Shown: positions 7,264-15,228 of the stretch, piece by piece
Layout of the letters: every line of letters starts with the position of its first letter
Position numbering within the stretch: the first letter of the stretch is position 1
NCBI GenBank assembly: GCA_014879575.1
Contig: JACSRU010000084.1
Location: 1-38,503 of the forward strand
Direction of reading: 5' to 3'
DNA length: 38,503 bases
Source of the DNA: Chthoniobacterales bacterium
GTDB lineage: Bacteria; Verrucomicrobiota; Verrucomicrobiia; Chthoniobacterales; Terrimicrobiaceae
The notes under the pieces: generated by a model
The model's input: only the letters and a program-made list of their open reading frames with translations
Told to the model about the DNA's origin: nothing
The model's database searches: none
Translations under genes and position numbers: made by a program

Positions 7264-8370
7264 TCAGGGAAGGATCACCTGCCCGCTCGATGACGTTTCA
7301 TAGCCCGGAATACCCGCCAGCATGCGGAGGAATTTTCCGGACTGGAGGAGATTGCAGAGCGCGCGCACGAGGGGCTTGTCAAGTTGGTCGCGGCGGATCA
7401 CCAGATCAAAGGTGGTTTGTTCGAGCGGCACGAAACCGAGGGCAAACAGGCGGGCCATCGCCGCGCATCCGAGTCCGACATCCGCAAAGCCGGAAGCAAT
7501 CCACCGCGCGCATCCCGCGTGATTGGTGGTCACCGATTGATAGCCCCGGATTTTTCGTGTCGGGACGCCCTCCTCTCTGGCCATGCGGTCAAGAGCCGTC
7601 CGGCAGCCGGATCCGCGCTCACGATTTGCAAGACGGAGACGGCTCCCGGAAAGTGACCCGATTCCATGAAAGGATTTCCCTGCGGAGGGGCCAAGCATCC
7701 AGCCCTGTTCCCAACGACTGAAGCGCAGCATGGTGCAGGATTTTTCCAGACCGGATTTTTTGATGGCCGCCAGATTGGCTTCATCGGATTTTCCGTCGAA
7801 GTGAATTCCCGCCACCTGCGTCTCCCCCTCGATCAATCGTCGGAGGGCTTCGCCGTTTCCGCAAGGGATCCATAGGCAGCGTCCGCGCTGGCGGGACAGT
7901 TGGGTGACCTCCTCCGCGAATATCCCCAGTGCCGGGTCGCAGCCAGCCAGGAAGAGATTTTCCTCAAGGGATTCCCGGGGGAGGCAGGTGTCGAGTCTCA
8001 GGCCTCCGCCCTCCCGAACCAGAACCCCATCGCTGCTGTGAAAGCCTGCACCCATACGGTCGGGGGCGTCACTGGAATGCGCGACCCATCGCCCCTCCAA
8101 ATGGATGACATGGACCCGTGCCCCTGCGCCCGGACCTCCTGCGGCCACTCGGATGGCGTCAGAGGCTTCTTCGGAAAAAAGCGCGTGGACTTCCCCGCCG
8201 AGGGCGTTGGCGATGCGGAGAGCGGTGTCGATACGCGGCAGGGTGATGCCGGACTCAATTTGAAACACGGCTTGTCGGCTGATCCGTGCGGCGCGGGCCA
8301 GATCAGATTGTGTCCAACCCCGTTGTTTCCGTGCGCTGGCGACTTTGGCACCGGGGGAAGGGGACGCCAT
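7264..8370 (-). CDS. XRE-type regulator with PBP-like ligand domain
   Basis: A 368-residue one-component regulator. Residues about 5-60 form a Cro/C1-type helix-turn-helix (ASARKQRGWTQSDLARAARI, then SRQAVFQIESGITLPRIDTA). A linker (60-130) precedes a C-terminal domain (about 150-368) resembling the PBP-like ligand domain found in molybdate- or anion-sensing regulators (LFLAGCDPALGIFAEEV, RLANRERGSGCRTALDRM, GFADVGLGCAAMARLFALGF). It probably binds a small ligand and controls adjacent genes. It is divergent from the sphingolipid-type pair. The ATG at 8370 places the HTH at the usual distance from the start. An in-frame ATG at 8469 with GGGAAAT just upstream would add 33 basic residues and cannot be excluded. 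Confidence 0.82.
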   Translation of the reverse strand: MASPSPGAKVASARKQRGWTQSDLARAARISRQAVFQIESGITLPRIDTALRIANALGGEVHALFSEEASDAIRVAAGGPGAGARVHVIHLEGRWVAHSSDAPDRMGAGFHSSDGVLVREGGGLRLDTCLPRESLEENLFLAGCDPALGIFAEEVTQLSRQRGRCLWIPCGNGEALRRLIEGETQVAGIHFDGKSDEANLAAIKKSGLEKSCTMLRFSRWEQGWMLGPSAGKSFHGIGSLSGSRLRLANRERGSGCRTALDRMAREEGVPTRKIRGYQSVTTNHAGCARWIASGFADVGLGCAAMARLFALGFVPLEQTTFDLVIRRDQLDKPLVRALCNLLQSGKFLRMLAGIPGYETSSSGQVILP

Positions 8371-8578
8371 TTTATCGTCCGACACCTGTCTCAAGCGGCT
8401 GGCCACCACGCGCTTTTTCCGAACAATCACGACGCGATCTCTTCCAGAACGACTGGAAAGGCGCAACATTATTTCCCAGGCTGCACTCCGGAATTCCGGA
8501 TTTTCGGGTGGGCTAAAAAAGGAATTTACATCGAGGCGGCACCTGCAAAACTGAGCCGTTTCAACGAACCAGCCTGCT
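8371..8578. other. Divergent intergenic region, XRE regulator / spt
   Basis: About 200 bp between two divergent starts, partly coding if the longer regulator start is used. A perfect dyad TTCCAG-AACGA-CTGGAA (8442-8458) is the only clear symmetric site and is a candidate operator. No confident -35/-10 pair was found for either gene. Confidence 0.3.
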
Positions 8579-9910
8579 GTGGCAAGAGATTTATACCAAA
8601 AATGCCGGGAATACCGGGATAGCGCGGATGCGAGAGCCCAGGGATTTTATCCCTACTTTCGGTGCATCGAAGAACCCCACGGAAACTACGTGGTGTGTGA
8701 CGGTCAGCCGAAGATCATGATCGGTTCGAACAATTATCTGGGGCTGGCCCAGGATCCGCGGGTGATCGAGGCGGCCTGCGAGGCGACCAGACGGTATGGG
8801 GCGGGCTGCACGGGATCCCGGTTGTTGAACGGCACGATCAAGTTGCATGTGGAGCTTGAAGAGGCACTGGCTGCGTTCCTGGAGAGGGAGTCGGTGGTTC
8901 TCTTTTCCACGGGTTTTTTTGCCAATCAGGGAGCCTTGGCGTCATTGACGGAGGACGGCGACGCGATTTTGTGCGATCGGGAAAACCACGCGAGCATCAT
9001 TGACGGTTGCCAGTTTGCCCCTGCGAAATTGATTCCCTACCGTCACAACTCGCCCACTTCCTTGCGCAACCGTTTGAAACGGTTGCCGGCGGACGCGGGC
9101 CGCTTGGTGGTGATGGACGGCGTTTTCAGCATGTCGGGAGACATTGCGGATCTGCCGCCACTTGTGGCGGCCGCCAAGGAACATGGGGCCCTGCTTTACG
9201 TGGACGAGGCGCATTCGCTCGGGGTGCTTGGACCGCAGGGACGGGGCACAGTGCATCACTTCGGCTTAAATGCCGAGGTTGATGTGGTCATGGGAACGTT
9301 TTCGAAGTCACTGGGATCGATGGGCGGATTCATTGCCGGCGACGCGCAGATGATCGAATATCTCAAGCATCGCGCCCGGTGCTTTATTTTCACGGCAGCC
9401 CTCGCGCCGGCCGTCGCCGGAGCGGTGCTCAAAGCACTGGAGATTATGCAGGCCGAGTCCGAGCGCATCGAGCATCTCTGGCGGAACACGCGCAAGATGC
9501 ACGAAGGGTTCAAGAGAATTGGCTTCAAGATAGGAACAACCCAGACCCCGATTGTGCCGATTCTGATCGGCAGCGAGGCAAAGGCGTTTCTCTTCACCCA
9601 GCGGCTTTATGAGGAGGGAATCTTTGCGACGCCCGCCATCTATCCCGCCGTCCGCTACGGGGAGGCGATCGTCCGCACCAGCTTCATGGCCACGCATACG
9701 GACTCCGATCTCGATCGCGTGCTCGAGATTTTTGAGAAACTCGCACGCGAACTTGGAACCTTCGATGACCCCGCCTACGTCAATCCCTCGCGCAGAAAAA
9801 ACGTGTTCGATTTTCGCCTGCCGGACGGCGCGGGAGTGGAAGAGGTTCGAGAGGGTGGCGGAGAGTCTTCACAAAACGGATCCGGCGTTCATTCCTCCGT
9901 TTCCCGGTAG
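8579..9910 (+). CDS. spt: Probable serine palmitoyltransferase (alpha-oxoamine synthase)
   Basis: A 443-residue PLP enzyme of the alpha-oxoamine synthase family. Landmarks: GSNNYLGL (49-56), YGAGCTGSRLLNGT (73-86), NHASIIDG with H137 that stacks on PLP, VDEAHSLGVLG (D209, H212), and MGTFSKSLGSMGGFIAGD with Schiff-base Lys243. TFSKS and GFYPYFR near the N-terminus are closer to bacterial serine palmitoyltransferases than to BioF or Kbl, which usually have TLGKA-type motifs. It would condense L-serine with an acyl thioester to 3-ketosphinganine. The GTG start is the first possible start after a stop. The family normally ends near 395 (EKLARELG); the last 46 residues overlap the next gene and look unlike an ordered domain. 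Exact substrate is inferred. Confidence 0.82.
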   Translation: MARDLYQKCREYRDSADARAQGFYPYFRCIEEPHGNYVVCDGQPKIMIGSNNYLGLAQDPRVIEAACEATRRYGAGCTGSRLLNGTIKLHVELEEALAAFLERESVVLFSTGFFANQGALASLTEDGDAILCDRENHASIIDGCQFAPAKLIPYRHNSPTSLRNRLKRLPADAGRLVVMDGVFSMSGDIADLPPLVAAAKEHGALLYVDEAHSLGVLGPQGRGTVHHFGLNAEVDVVMGTFSKSLGSMGGFIAGDAQMIEYLKHRARCFIFTAALAPAVAGAVLKALEIMQAESERIEHLWRNTRKMHEGFKRIGFKIGTTQTPIVPILIGSEAKAFLFTQRLYEEGIFATPAIYPAVRYGEAIVRTSFMATHTDSDLDRVLEIFEKLARELGTFDDPAYVNPSRRKNVFDFRLPDGAGVEEVREGGGESSQNGSGVHSSVSR

Positions 9911-10925
9911 CGTCGCCAAGTATCTTTCTCCAAAGTCGGCATTCCATCTTCGGCACGGAACGATTGTCCCCTTTGTCGCCCTGCGGGAAGGACGTCCCGT
10001 CGGACGCATCGCAGCGATCATCAACCAGACGCACAACGAACGGTATGCCGACCGGACGGGCTTTTTCGGATTTTTTGAGTGTGAGAACGATCCGGCGACT
10101 GCAGACGCCCTGTTTCGCAAGGCGGAGGAAGTCCTGCGAGAAGCGGGAATGGATTGTGTGCGGGGGCCCTATAATCCGAGCATCAATGACGACTGCGGCG
10201 TGCTTGTTGAGCGCTTTGATCTTCCGCCGGTGATCGGATTGACCTGGAATCCGGCCTACTATCCGTCCCTGCTGGAGGGGACGGGATTTGCCAGTGTCCG
10301 GACCCTGTTCGGGATGAATCTTCCGATGTATCGTCTGCCGCAACCTGCGCGACTGGCGCGCATCGTGGAACGGATCGCCTCGCGTTCGAAGCTCCGGATC
10401 CGGACGATGGATATTTCCCGGCTGCCCGAGGAACTAAAAATCGTGCGGGAGGTTTACAACGCGACCCTCGAGAGGAATTGGGGATTTATCCCGATTTCAA
10501 TGGAGGATTTGCTGGGAGCAGCCGATGACATCCGCGCGATTGCCGATCCCAGGTTGCTTCTGATTGCGGAGATGGACGGAAAGGATGCCGGGGTCGCCAT
10601 CACCCTGCCAAACTTCAACGAGATCCTTGCCAAGGTCAAAGCAACCCCCCACTGGCTGCGGCTTCCGCACATTTTTTTTCTGATGAAAACGCAGAAGATC
10701 CGGAATGTACGACAGACCGTGCTGGGGGTTGTGCCCGGTTGCCGGGACCGCGGACTTCATGCCTGGCTGATCCACGAGCAATTCGTCCGCGCCCAGGAAC
10801 GCTATGCCAACGCCACGCTGGGATGGCTTGAGGATACCAATGTCGAAATCATCAAAAATTGCGAGATTGTCGGGGGAGAACCCGAGAGGAGCTGGAGGAT
10901 CTATGAAAAGCCGCTCGGGAAATAG
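9765..10925 (+). CDS. GNAT-like acyltransferase, bacterial ceramide synthase-like
   Basis: A 386-residue protein of the family carrying GRIAAIINQTHNERY (near 85), TGFFGFFECENDPATADALF, MDCVRGPYNPSINDDCGVLV and PPVIGLTWNPAYY. These are large GNAT-fold proteins often annotated only as hypothetical N-acetyltransferases. The Caulobacter ceramide synthase bCerS is, as I recall, a GNAT-like protein found with spt genes. Following an SPT-type enzyme, N-acylation of a sphingoid base is the best inference. The ATG at 9765 lies 146 bp inside the spt frame in a different phase. Recognisable family sequence begins near REWKRFERVAESLHKTDP at about 9850. The true N-terminus is uncertain, and a frameshifted fusion with spt is possible. 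Confidence 0.75.
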   Translation: MTPPTSIPRAEKTCSIFACRTAREWKRFERVAESLHKTDPAFIPPFPGSVAKYLSPKSAFHLRHGTIVPFVALREGRPVGRIAAIINQTHNERYADRTGFFGFFECENDPATADALFRKAEEVLREAGMDCVRGPYNPSINDDCGVLVERFDLPPVIGLTWNPAYYPSLLEGTGFASVRTLFGMNLPMYRLPQPARLARIVERIASRSKLRIRTMDISRLPEELKIVREVYNATLERNWGFIPISMEDLLGAADDIRAIADPRLLLIAEMDGKDAGVAITLPNFNEILAKVKATPHWLRLPHIFFLMKTQKIRNVRQTVLGVVPGCRDRGLHAWLIHEQFVRAQERYANATLGWLEDTNVEIIKNCEIVGGEPERSWRIYEKPLGK

Positions 10926-10951
10926 CGTGAGGAGGCGGTTTCTACGCACAC

Positions 10952-10979
10952 TTGATCTTCGGGTAATCCCGCCTAAATT
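10952..10979 (+). promoter_or_regulatory. Candidate promoter of the Rrf2 gene
   Basis: TTGATC (10952-10957), a 16-bp spacer and TAAATT (10974-10979) lie just before the ATG at 10988. If used, the leader would be very short or absent. The match is moderate and the gene could also be read from upstream. Confidence 0.3.
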
Positions 10980-10987
10980 CGTCGTTA

Positions 10988-11443
10988 ATGCAGCTTTCGA
11001 TGCGGACAGATTACGCCCTCCGGGCCATTTTTACCCTGGTGGAACATCATGGGGGAAAGCCGATACCGATCAGCGAGCTGGCACGCAGGAATGACGTGCC
11101 GAAAAGGTTCCTCGAGCACATCATGCTCGACCTGAAAGCTCGGGGTTGGGTGGAGAGTCTTCCTGGAAAACGCGGGGGCTACCTCCTCAAAAAGCATCCT
11201 TCAAAAATTACGATGGGGGAGATCGTCCGCGCCTTCGACGGGTATCTTGCGCCGATTGCCTGCGTCTCTGTGACAGATTACAAGCGATGCACCCAGGAGC
11301 CGGTGTGTCGCTTTCGACGGGTGATGCTGCGGGCCAGGAACGTGGTGGCAGAGTTGATGGACAAGATGACCCTGGCGGATGTGATTCGCGGGGCGCCGGT
11401 TTCTGACGCCGAGGTGACGGGGTTGCATGGCGACGGGATTTGA
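10988..11443 (+). CDS. Rrf2 family transcriptional regulator
   Basis: A 151-residue Rrf2/IscR-type regulator. The winged helix begins MQLSMRTDYALRAIFTLVEH, followed by PISELARRNDVPKRFLEHIML and GWVESLPGKRGGYLLKKHPSKITMGEIVRAFDG. Three cysteines cluster in IACVSVTDYKRCTQEPVCRFRR (about 92-110), the position where IscR, NsrR and RirA bind an Fe-S cluster, so iron, redox or NO sensing is likely. The ATG at 10988 gives the usual family N-terminus. It lies 62 bp after the GNAT gene and before the M23 peptidase. Its target is not evident. Confidence 0.9.
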   Translation: MQLSMRTDYALRAIFTLVEHHGGKPIPISELARRNDVPKRFLEHIMLDLKARGWVESLPGKRGGYLLKKHPSKITMGEIVRAFDGYLAPIACVSVTDYKRCTQEPVCRFRRVMLRARNVVAELMDKMTLADVIRGAPVSDAEVTGLHGDGI

Positions 11444-11504
11444 GAATTCCGGGGAGCCTGCAAATGTTGCGCATTTTCTTCCGGCGACATAGTCTGGCGG
11501 CTTC

Positions 11505-12245
11505 ATGCGCAGACGGTATTTTTGGATCGCATTTTTTTGTTTGTTGGCCGGGCTGGTTGCGGCTCCCCAGGCGGACGAGGTGCGCACGCGGGTGGCGGAC
11601 GGCTTTGATCAACCGGTTGGAAGGCCGGATGCGGAGGGGTATTATACCTCGCGGGGATTTCTGTCCTACCATCCCGGTGAGGATTGGAATGGGCTGAAAG
11701 GCGGCAACAGCGATCTTGGGGCACCGGTGTATTCGATTGGGCATGGATATGTCACCTTTGCGAGGGACGCCCGCATGGGGTGGGGGAATGTCGTGTTAAT
11801 CCGTCATGTTTTCATGGAAAAAGGGACTCTTCAGACGGTGGATTCGATGTATGCGCATTTGGATAAAATTCTCGTTCGGGAAGGCCAGCAGATTACGAGG
11901 GGCCAGCAAGTCGGGACGATCGGAACCAATCGCGGCATGTATATTGCCCATCTCCATTTTGAGATTCGCAAAAATCTGAACATCGGACTCAACCGCTCGG
12001 CGTTCAAACGGGATTTGGTCAATTATTACAAGCCCGGCCAGTTTATTGCCGCGCGGAGAAAACTTCCCGGAAGCGGACGCAGCGCGATGATCCCGCTCAA
12101 TACCTACAATCTTGGGAGAATCTTTGAGTCACCAGTCAACGCATCGTCTCCGGAGACCAAGGCGGCACAGGAAAAGTCCCCCTTCAAAAAATCCGTTCCG
12201 GCTCGCGGCAGCGGATATCGGGTCAACCGGTTTGAGGATCCGTAA
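11505..12245 (+). CDS. Secreted M23-type metallopeptidase
   Basis: A 246-residue LytM/lysostaphin-type endopeptidase. An N-terminal signal peptide (MRRRYFWIAFFCLLAGLVAA, cleavage near 20-24) precedes the M23 domain (about 50-160). The zinc ligands H56 and D60 (YHPGED) and H151 (HLHFEIRK, with H149 catalytic) are present, as is H118 in MYAHLDKI, so the enzyme should be active. It would cleave peptidoglycan cross-links in the periplasm. After the domain comes a basic low-complexity tail of about 80 residues. It is followed by a GC-rich hairpin. No partner regulator of the EnvC/NlpD type is obvious. Confidence 0.9.
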   Translation: MRRRYFWIAFFCLLAGLVAAPQADEVRTRVADGFDQPVGRPDAEGYYTSRGFLSYHPGEDWNGLKGGNSDLGAPVYSIGHGYVTFARDARMGWGNVVLIRHVFMEKGTLQTVDSMYAHLDKILVREGQQITRGQQVGTIGTNRGMYIAHLHFEIRKNLNIGLNRSAFKRDLVNYYKPGQFIAARRKLPGSGRSAMIPLNTYNLGRIFESPVNASSPETKAAQEKSPFKKSVPARGSGYRVNRFEDP

Positions 12246-12257
12246 AACGAGCGGAAT

Positions 12258-12283
12258 CCCCGGCGCACCGGGGGGAATTTTCA
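12258..12283 (+). terminator. Hairpin terminator between convergent genes
   Basis: CCCCGG (12258-12263) pairs with CCGGGG (12268-12273) around a CGCA loop, followed by GGAATTTT on the plus strand. It lies between the M23 peptidase and the end of the minus-strand bcs/HIT unit and could serve both, though the plus orientation has the better T-tract. Confidence 0.42.
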
Positions 12284-12338
12284 GAGCGGGAAAAATTTCC
12301 ACTTCCGTCGGCCAGTAGGCGTCCGCGTGCTGAAAAAT

Positions 12339-12866
12339 TCATGAAAGCTCCCTGTGGAGGGCGGTCAGGCGTTCGTAGAGTGGCTGAAGGGCCTCGGGAA
12401 TGATGCGCGTGTTGCCAATCACAGCGATGAAATTGGAATCGCCCACCCAACGGGGTACGATATGGATGTGAAGGTGATCAATCACTCCGGCCCCAGACGC
12501 CTTCCCGAGGTTCCAGCCGATGTTGAAACCCTGGGCCTTGACCGCGACGGACAGCAATTTTTGCGCCCGGATCGTCAACTGCCAAAGTTCCAGAACCTCT
12601 GAGTCCGTCAGTTCCTCCATCACGTGAATTTTCCTGTAGGGGACGGCCATCAGATGCCCGGCGGAGTATGGGTATTTGTTCATGACGAGGAAGGCGGACT
12701 TCCTTCGGGCGATGACCAGATGGGCGGCATCGTCGTTTGTTTGGGCGGCTTCCGTAAAGAAGTCGCTGTCGCTTTGGTGTTCCGCCTGAAAATACTCGAC
12801 CCGCCAGGGAGCCCAGAGCGACTCGAGTTGTTGTTTGGGAAATTCTTCGTTCATGGCAGCGAGCAT
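12339..12866 (-). CDS. HIT family nucleotide hydrolase/phosphorylase
   Basis: A 175-residue histidine-triad protein. ESLWAPWRVEYF near the N-terminus is typical of the Ap4A phosphorylase-like branch. The triad is HLHIHIVPRW near the C-terminus, and NKYPYSAGHLMAVPYRKI lies in the middle. These enzymes act on dinucleoside polyphosphates or nucleoside phosphoramidates in the cytoplasm. The ATG at 12866 was chosen because AAAGGA lies about eight bases upstream. ATG 12854 is an alternative, and the much longer open frame upstream runs antiparallel to nothing recognisable and overlaps bcsC. It is the last gene of the cellulose operon direction, 64 bp after bcsC. A functional link to cellulose is not established. 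Confidence 0.9.
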   Translation of the reverse strand: MLAAMNEEFPKQQLESLWAPWRVEYFQAEHQSDSDFFTEAAQTNDDAAHLVIARRKSAFLVMNKYPYSAGHLMAVPYRKIHVMEELTDSEVLELWQLTIRAQKLLSVAVKAQGFNIGWNLGKASGAGVIDHLHIHIVPRWVGDSNFIAVIGNTRIIPEALQPLYERLTALHRELS

Positions 12867-12930
12867 GAGCGATTTCCTTTCCCCTTGCGACTTCAAAACA
12901 TGCCGCGTCCAGGGGGAGTGGAAGAAGGGA

Positions 12931-15228
12931 CTACGGTCTATCCAAGCCGAGATCCGTGCGGAGCAGCCCGTAGCGTGGCTCGAAGAAATAGCGCACAAAG
13001 AGTCCGACAGATCCCTCGTTGTAGTCGGCGGTGACCGCGTATCCAAGCTGTCCGCCAACCAGCCAGTGGGGCGAGATCAGATAGGCTCCTTGAGCCGCAA
13101 TCAAGCCAATGGCTGTGGACGAGCTTTCCGAATCGTAATTCCGTCCGTCCGGATCCAGCGGGAAATACGGACTGGCGGCCTGGTTGTTTCCCTGAACGCC
13201 GATGCCGATCGTCCCGGCAGCGATCCATTTTTTGCCTTCCTCCGTAAGAAACTGGGTCTGGAGAAGTGCCTGGGCGAGATATTCCGGACTGAAGTAGCCG
13301 CCGTGACCATAGGTGAAGTGATTTTGGTTGTTGTCGTAGGTTTCGTAGGAAGCCGCCACGCCAACGGTGATATATTCGAAGTTTTTGACGTTAAATTCGT
13401 AAGCGAGGGCCGCCGTCGCCGAAAGGTGGGTGTTGGTTTTGACATTCGTTCCGGCCAGGTAGCCGTAGCTGCCGTTCAGGAAGATTGTCCAATGCGGAGC
13501 CACCGAGCGGAAGATGGAGAGTTGGCCACCCGATTCCGTGACGCCCCCCCATTCCTCCCCGGTGTAGGGATCCCTATTTCCGACATAAGAGAGGATGCTG
13601 TCCTTGACCGCCTTCGAGTAGAGTTCGCCCTGCACGTAGCCCTTCTCGTCGCGGTAGATCAACCCAAAATTTCCAATCGGCTTGGGATTGAGGGGTCCAC
13701 CGGAAGGGGTAATCCCGAATGTGGTATACCAGGAGATCCAGTCCTGATACTCAAAGCGCACCGAAAAATCCCAGAGGTTGTTGAGCGAGGTGGTGGGCGA
13801 ATAGGAATACTTTTGCGCCGGGGCGCTTGTCGTTGTGACACCGTTGACCGTGGTCGTGACCGGCTTGGGGTATTTTCCAACGACCGAGTAGTCCGCCAGA
13901 CTGCCCGAATTGAGGGTGATGCGTGAGATCTGGGCGGTCAACATCATCTTGTTTGCGGGATAGATGCGACCGGAAAGAATCGGAACAACGCCGGTGTTGA
14001 GTCGGCCCTCGCCGTCGGTGCCCGTCTTGGAAGAGTAGAGGAAACCGAGAGCCAGGCTTGGGCTCGTGTAGTTTTCAAGCACGCGATAAATTTTCGCGCC
14101 ACCGGCACCGGCGGCCGCCACATAGAGGCCCGCCTTGAAATACCGCCGGGCTTCCGACGTGCCGTACATTTTTTTCATTGGCCCCTTGACGGTCGAGCCG
14201 ATGGTCTCGGCCTTTTCGTAGTTTCCGGACTTGGCCAGGGAGGCATAGAGTCCCTGGGCGGTATTTTCGCTGGGGGACGAACGGTAGAGTTTTTCAAAGA
14301 GTTCCGAGGCCTTCGGATAATCCTTCGTGTAGTAGTAATCCCACGCGAGGACGGTTTGTTCGTTTCGGCTGAGAGGCCGGGCCTGAGCCGCCGTGAGCAT
14401 GAGATCCCGGCTGCGCGCATAATTTTTTGTTTCGTAGGCTTCCACAGCCCGACGGGAGGAAATGTCGCCCTTCAGGACGCGCATCTTCGGGTAGCTGTCC
14501 CCGCGAAAGTTCACGATGGCTTCCGCGCTGCTCAGGTCGCCCTCGCGGAATTTTGAAAACGCGAGTCCGTAGCCGGCTTCTCCCAGGCTGGGATTCCATT
14601 CGAGTGCCTGGTTGAACCACATGCCGGCCGAGGAAAACTCTCCGCGGTTGAAGTAGGCCCATCCGGCTTTCGTGGCCAGGTTGGCATCCTGTCTTTCCGT
14701 TGCCTGGGTGACCCAGCTGCTGATCTGCGCCTGGCTGACCGCCGTCTGCTGGGGTTCCGAGGTGACGACTCGTGCAGAGCGCGATGGCGACGGAGAGACC
14801 GGCTGGGAAGGCATCCGCGAGGCGGGCTGTGGACTGACTTGCGTTGCCGGGAGTGAAGTGGGTTGCGACGAGGATGTCGGCTGGGAATAAACCCGGGTGG
14901 CCGGATGAAAGGGAACAGGCGTCGGCTGCGCCAGAAGTGTGGCGTCCGATGGGATCACATCCGTCGTTGTCGGCGTGGCTTGAATGGCTGGAGCCGGGAT
15001 GTCCGGAGGCAGGAAAACCGGTGATCTGGGTGTGGGGGCAGCACCACGGCGCTGCATTCCGGGGACCACCGGCGTGAAGAGGGAGGGAGTCGGTGTCGGC
15101 GCCGCTTCCACGTCGGTGGGGAGACCGATGGAATCCGGCTGCTCACTCGCTGCAGGGATCTGTCCCAGCAAGGGGTTCAGCATGCACGATACGGCAAGCA
15201 GAATTGCGGAGCCGCCCTTGAAATTCAC
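12931..15228 (-). CDS. bcsC: Cellulose export protein BcsC-like (TPR plus outer-membrane barrel)
   Basis: A 765-residue protein. A signal peptide (cleavage near 22) is followed by a long Pro/Ser/Thr-rich linker (about 25-170). TPR-like helices run from about 175 to 370 (AGWAYFNRGEFSSAGMWFNQ, then ALEWNPSLGEAGYGLAFSKF), and a C-terminal beta-barrel (about 400-765) matches the BcsC C-terminal domain (GHGGYFSPEYLAQALL, YEFNVKNFEYITVGVAASYE, final VGLFVRYFFEPRYG). BcsC spans periplasm and outer membrane and exports the glucan. It is shorter than the roughly 1100-1300 residues of proteobacterial BcsC because it has fewer TPRs. The GTG start overlaps the bcsZ stop (GTGA) and follows a strong GGAGG seven bases upstream. 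Confidence 0.88.
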   Translation of the reverse strand: MNFKGGSAILLAVSCMLNPLLGQIPAASEQPDSIGLPTDVEAAPTPTPSLFTPVVPGMQRRGAAPTPRSPVFLPPDIPAPAIQATPTTTDVIPSDATLLAQPTPVPFHPATRVYSQPTSSSQPTSLPATQVSPQPASRMPSQPVSPSPSRSARVVTSEPQQTAVSQAQISSWVTQATERQDANLATKAGWAYFNRGEFSSAGMWFNQALEWNPSLGEAGYGLAFSKFREGDLSSAEAIVNFRGDSYPKMRVLKGDISSRRAVEAYETKNYARSRDLMLTAAQARPLSRNEQTVLAWDYYYTKDYPKASELFEKLYRSSPSENTAQGLYASLAKSGNYEKAETIGSTVKGPMKKMYGTSEARRYFKAGLYVAAAGAGGAKIYRVLENYTSPSLALGFLYSSKTGTDGEGRLNTGVVPILSGRIYPANKMMLTAQISRITLNSGSLADYSVVGKYPKPVTTTVNGVTTTSAPAQKYSYSPTTSLNNLWDFSVRFEYQDWISWYTTFGITPSGGPLNPKPIGNFGLIYRDEKGYVQGELYSKAVKDSILSYVGNRDPYTGEEWGGVTESGGQLSIFRSVAPHWTIFLNGSYGYLAGTNVKTNTHLSATAALAYEFNVKNFEYITVGVAASYETYDNNQNHFTYGHGGYFSPEYLAQALLQTQFLTEEGKKWIAAGTIGIGVQGNNQAASPYFPLDPDGRNYDSESSSTAIGLIAAQGAYLISPHWLVGGQLGYAVTADYNEGSVGLFVRYFFEPRYGLLRTDLGLDRP

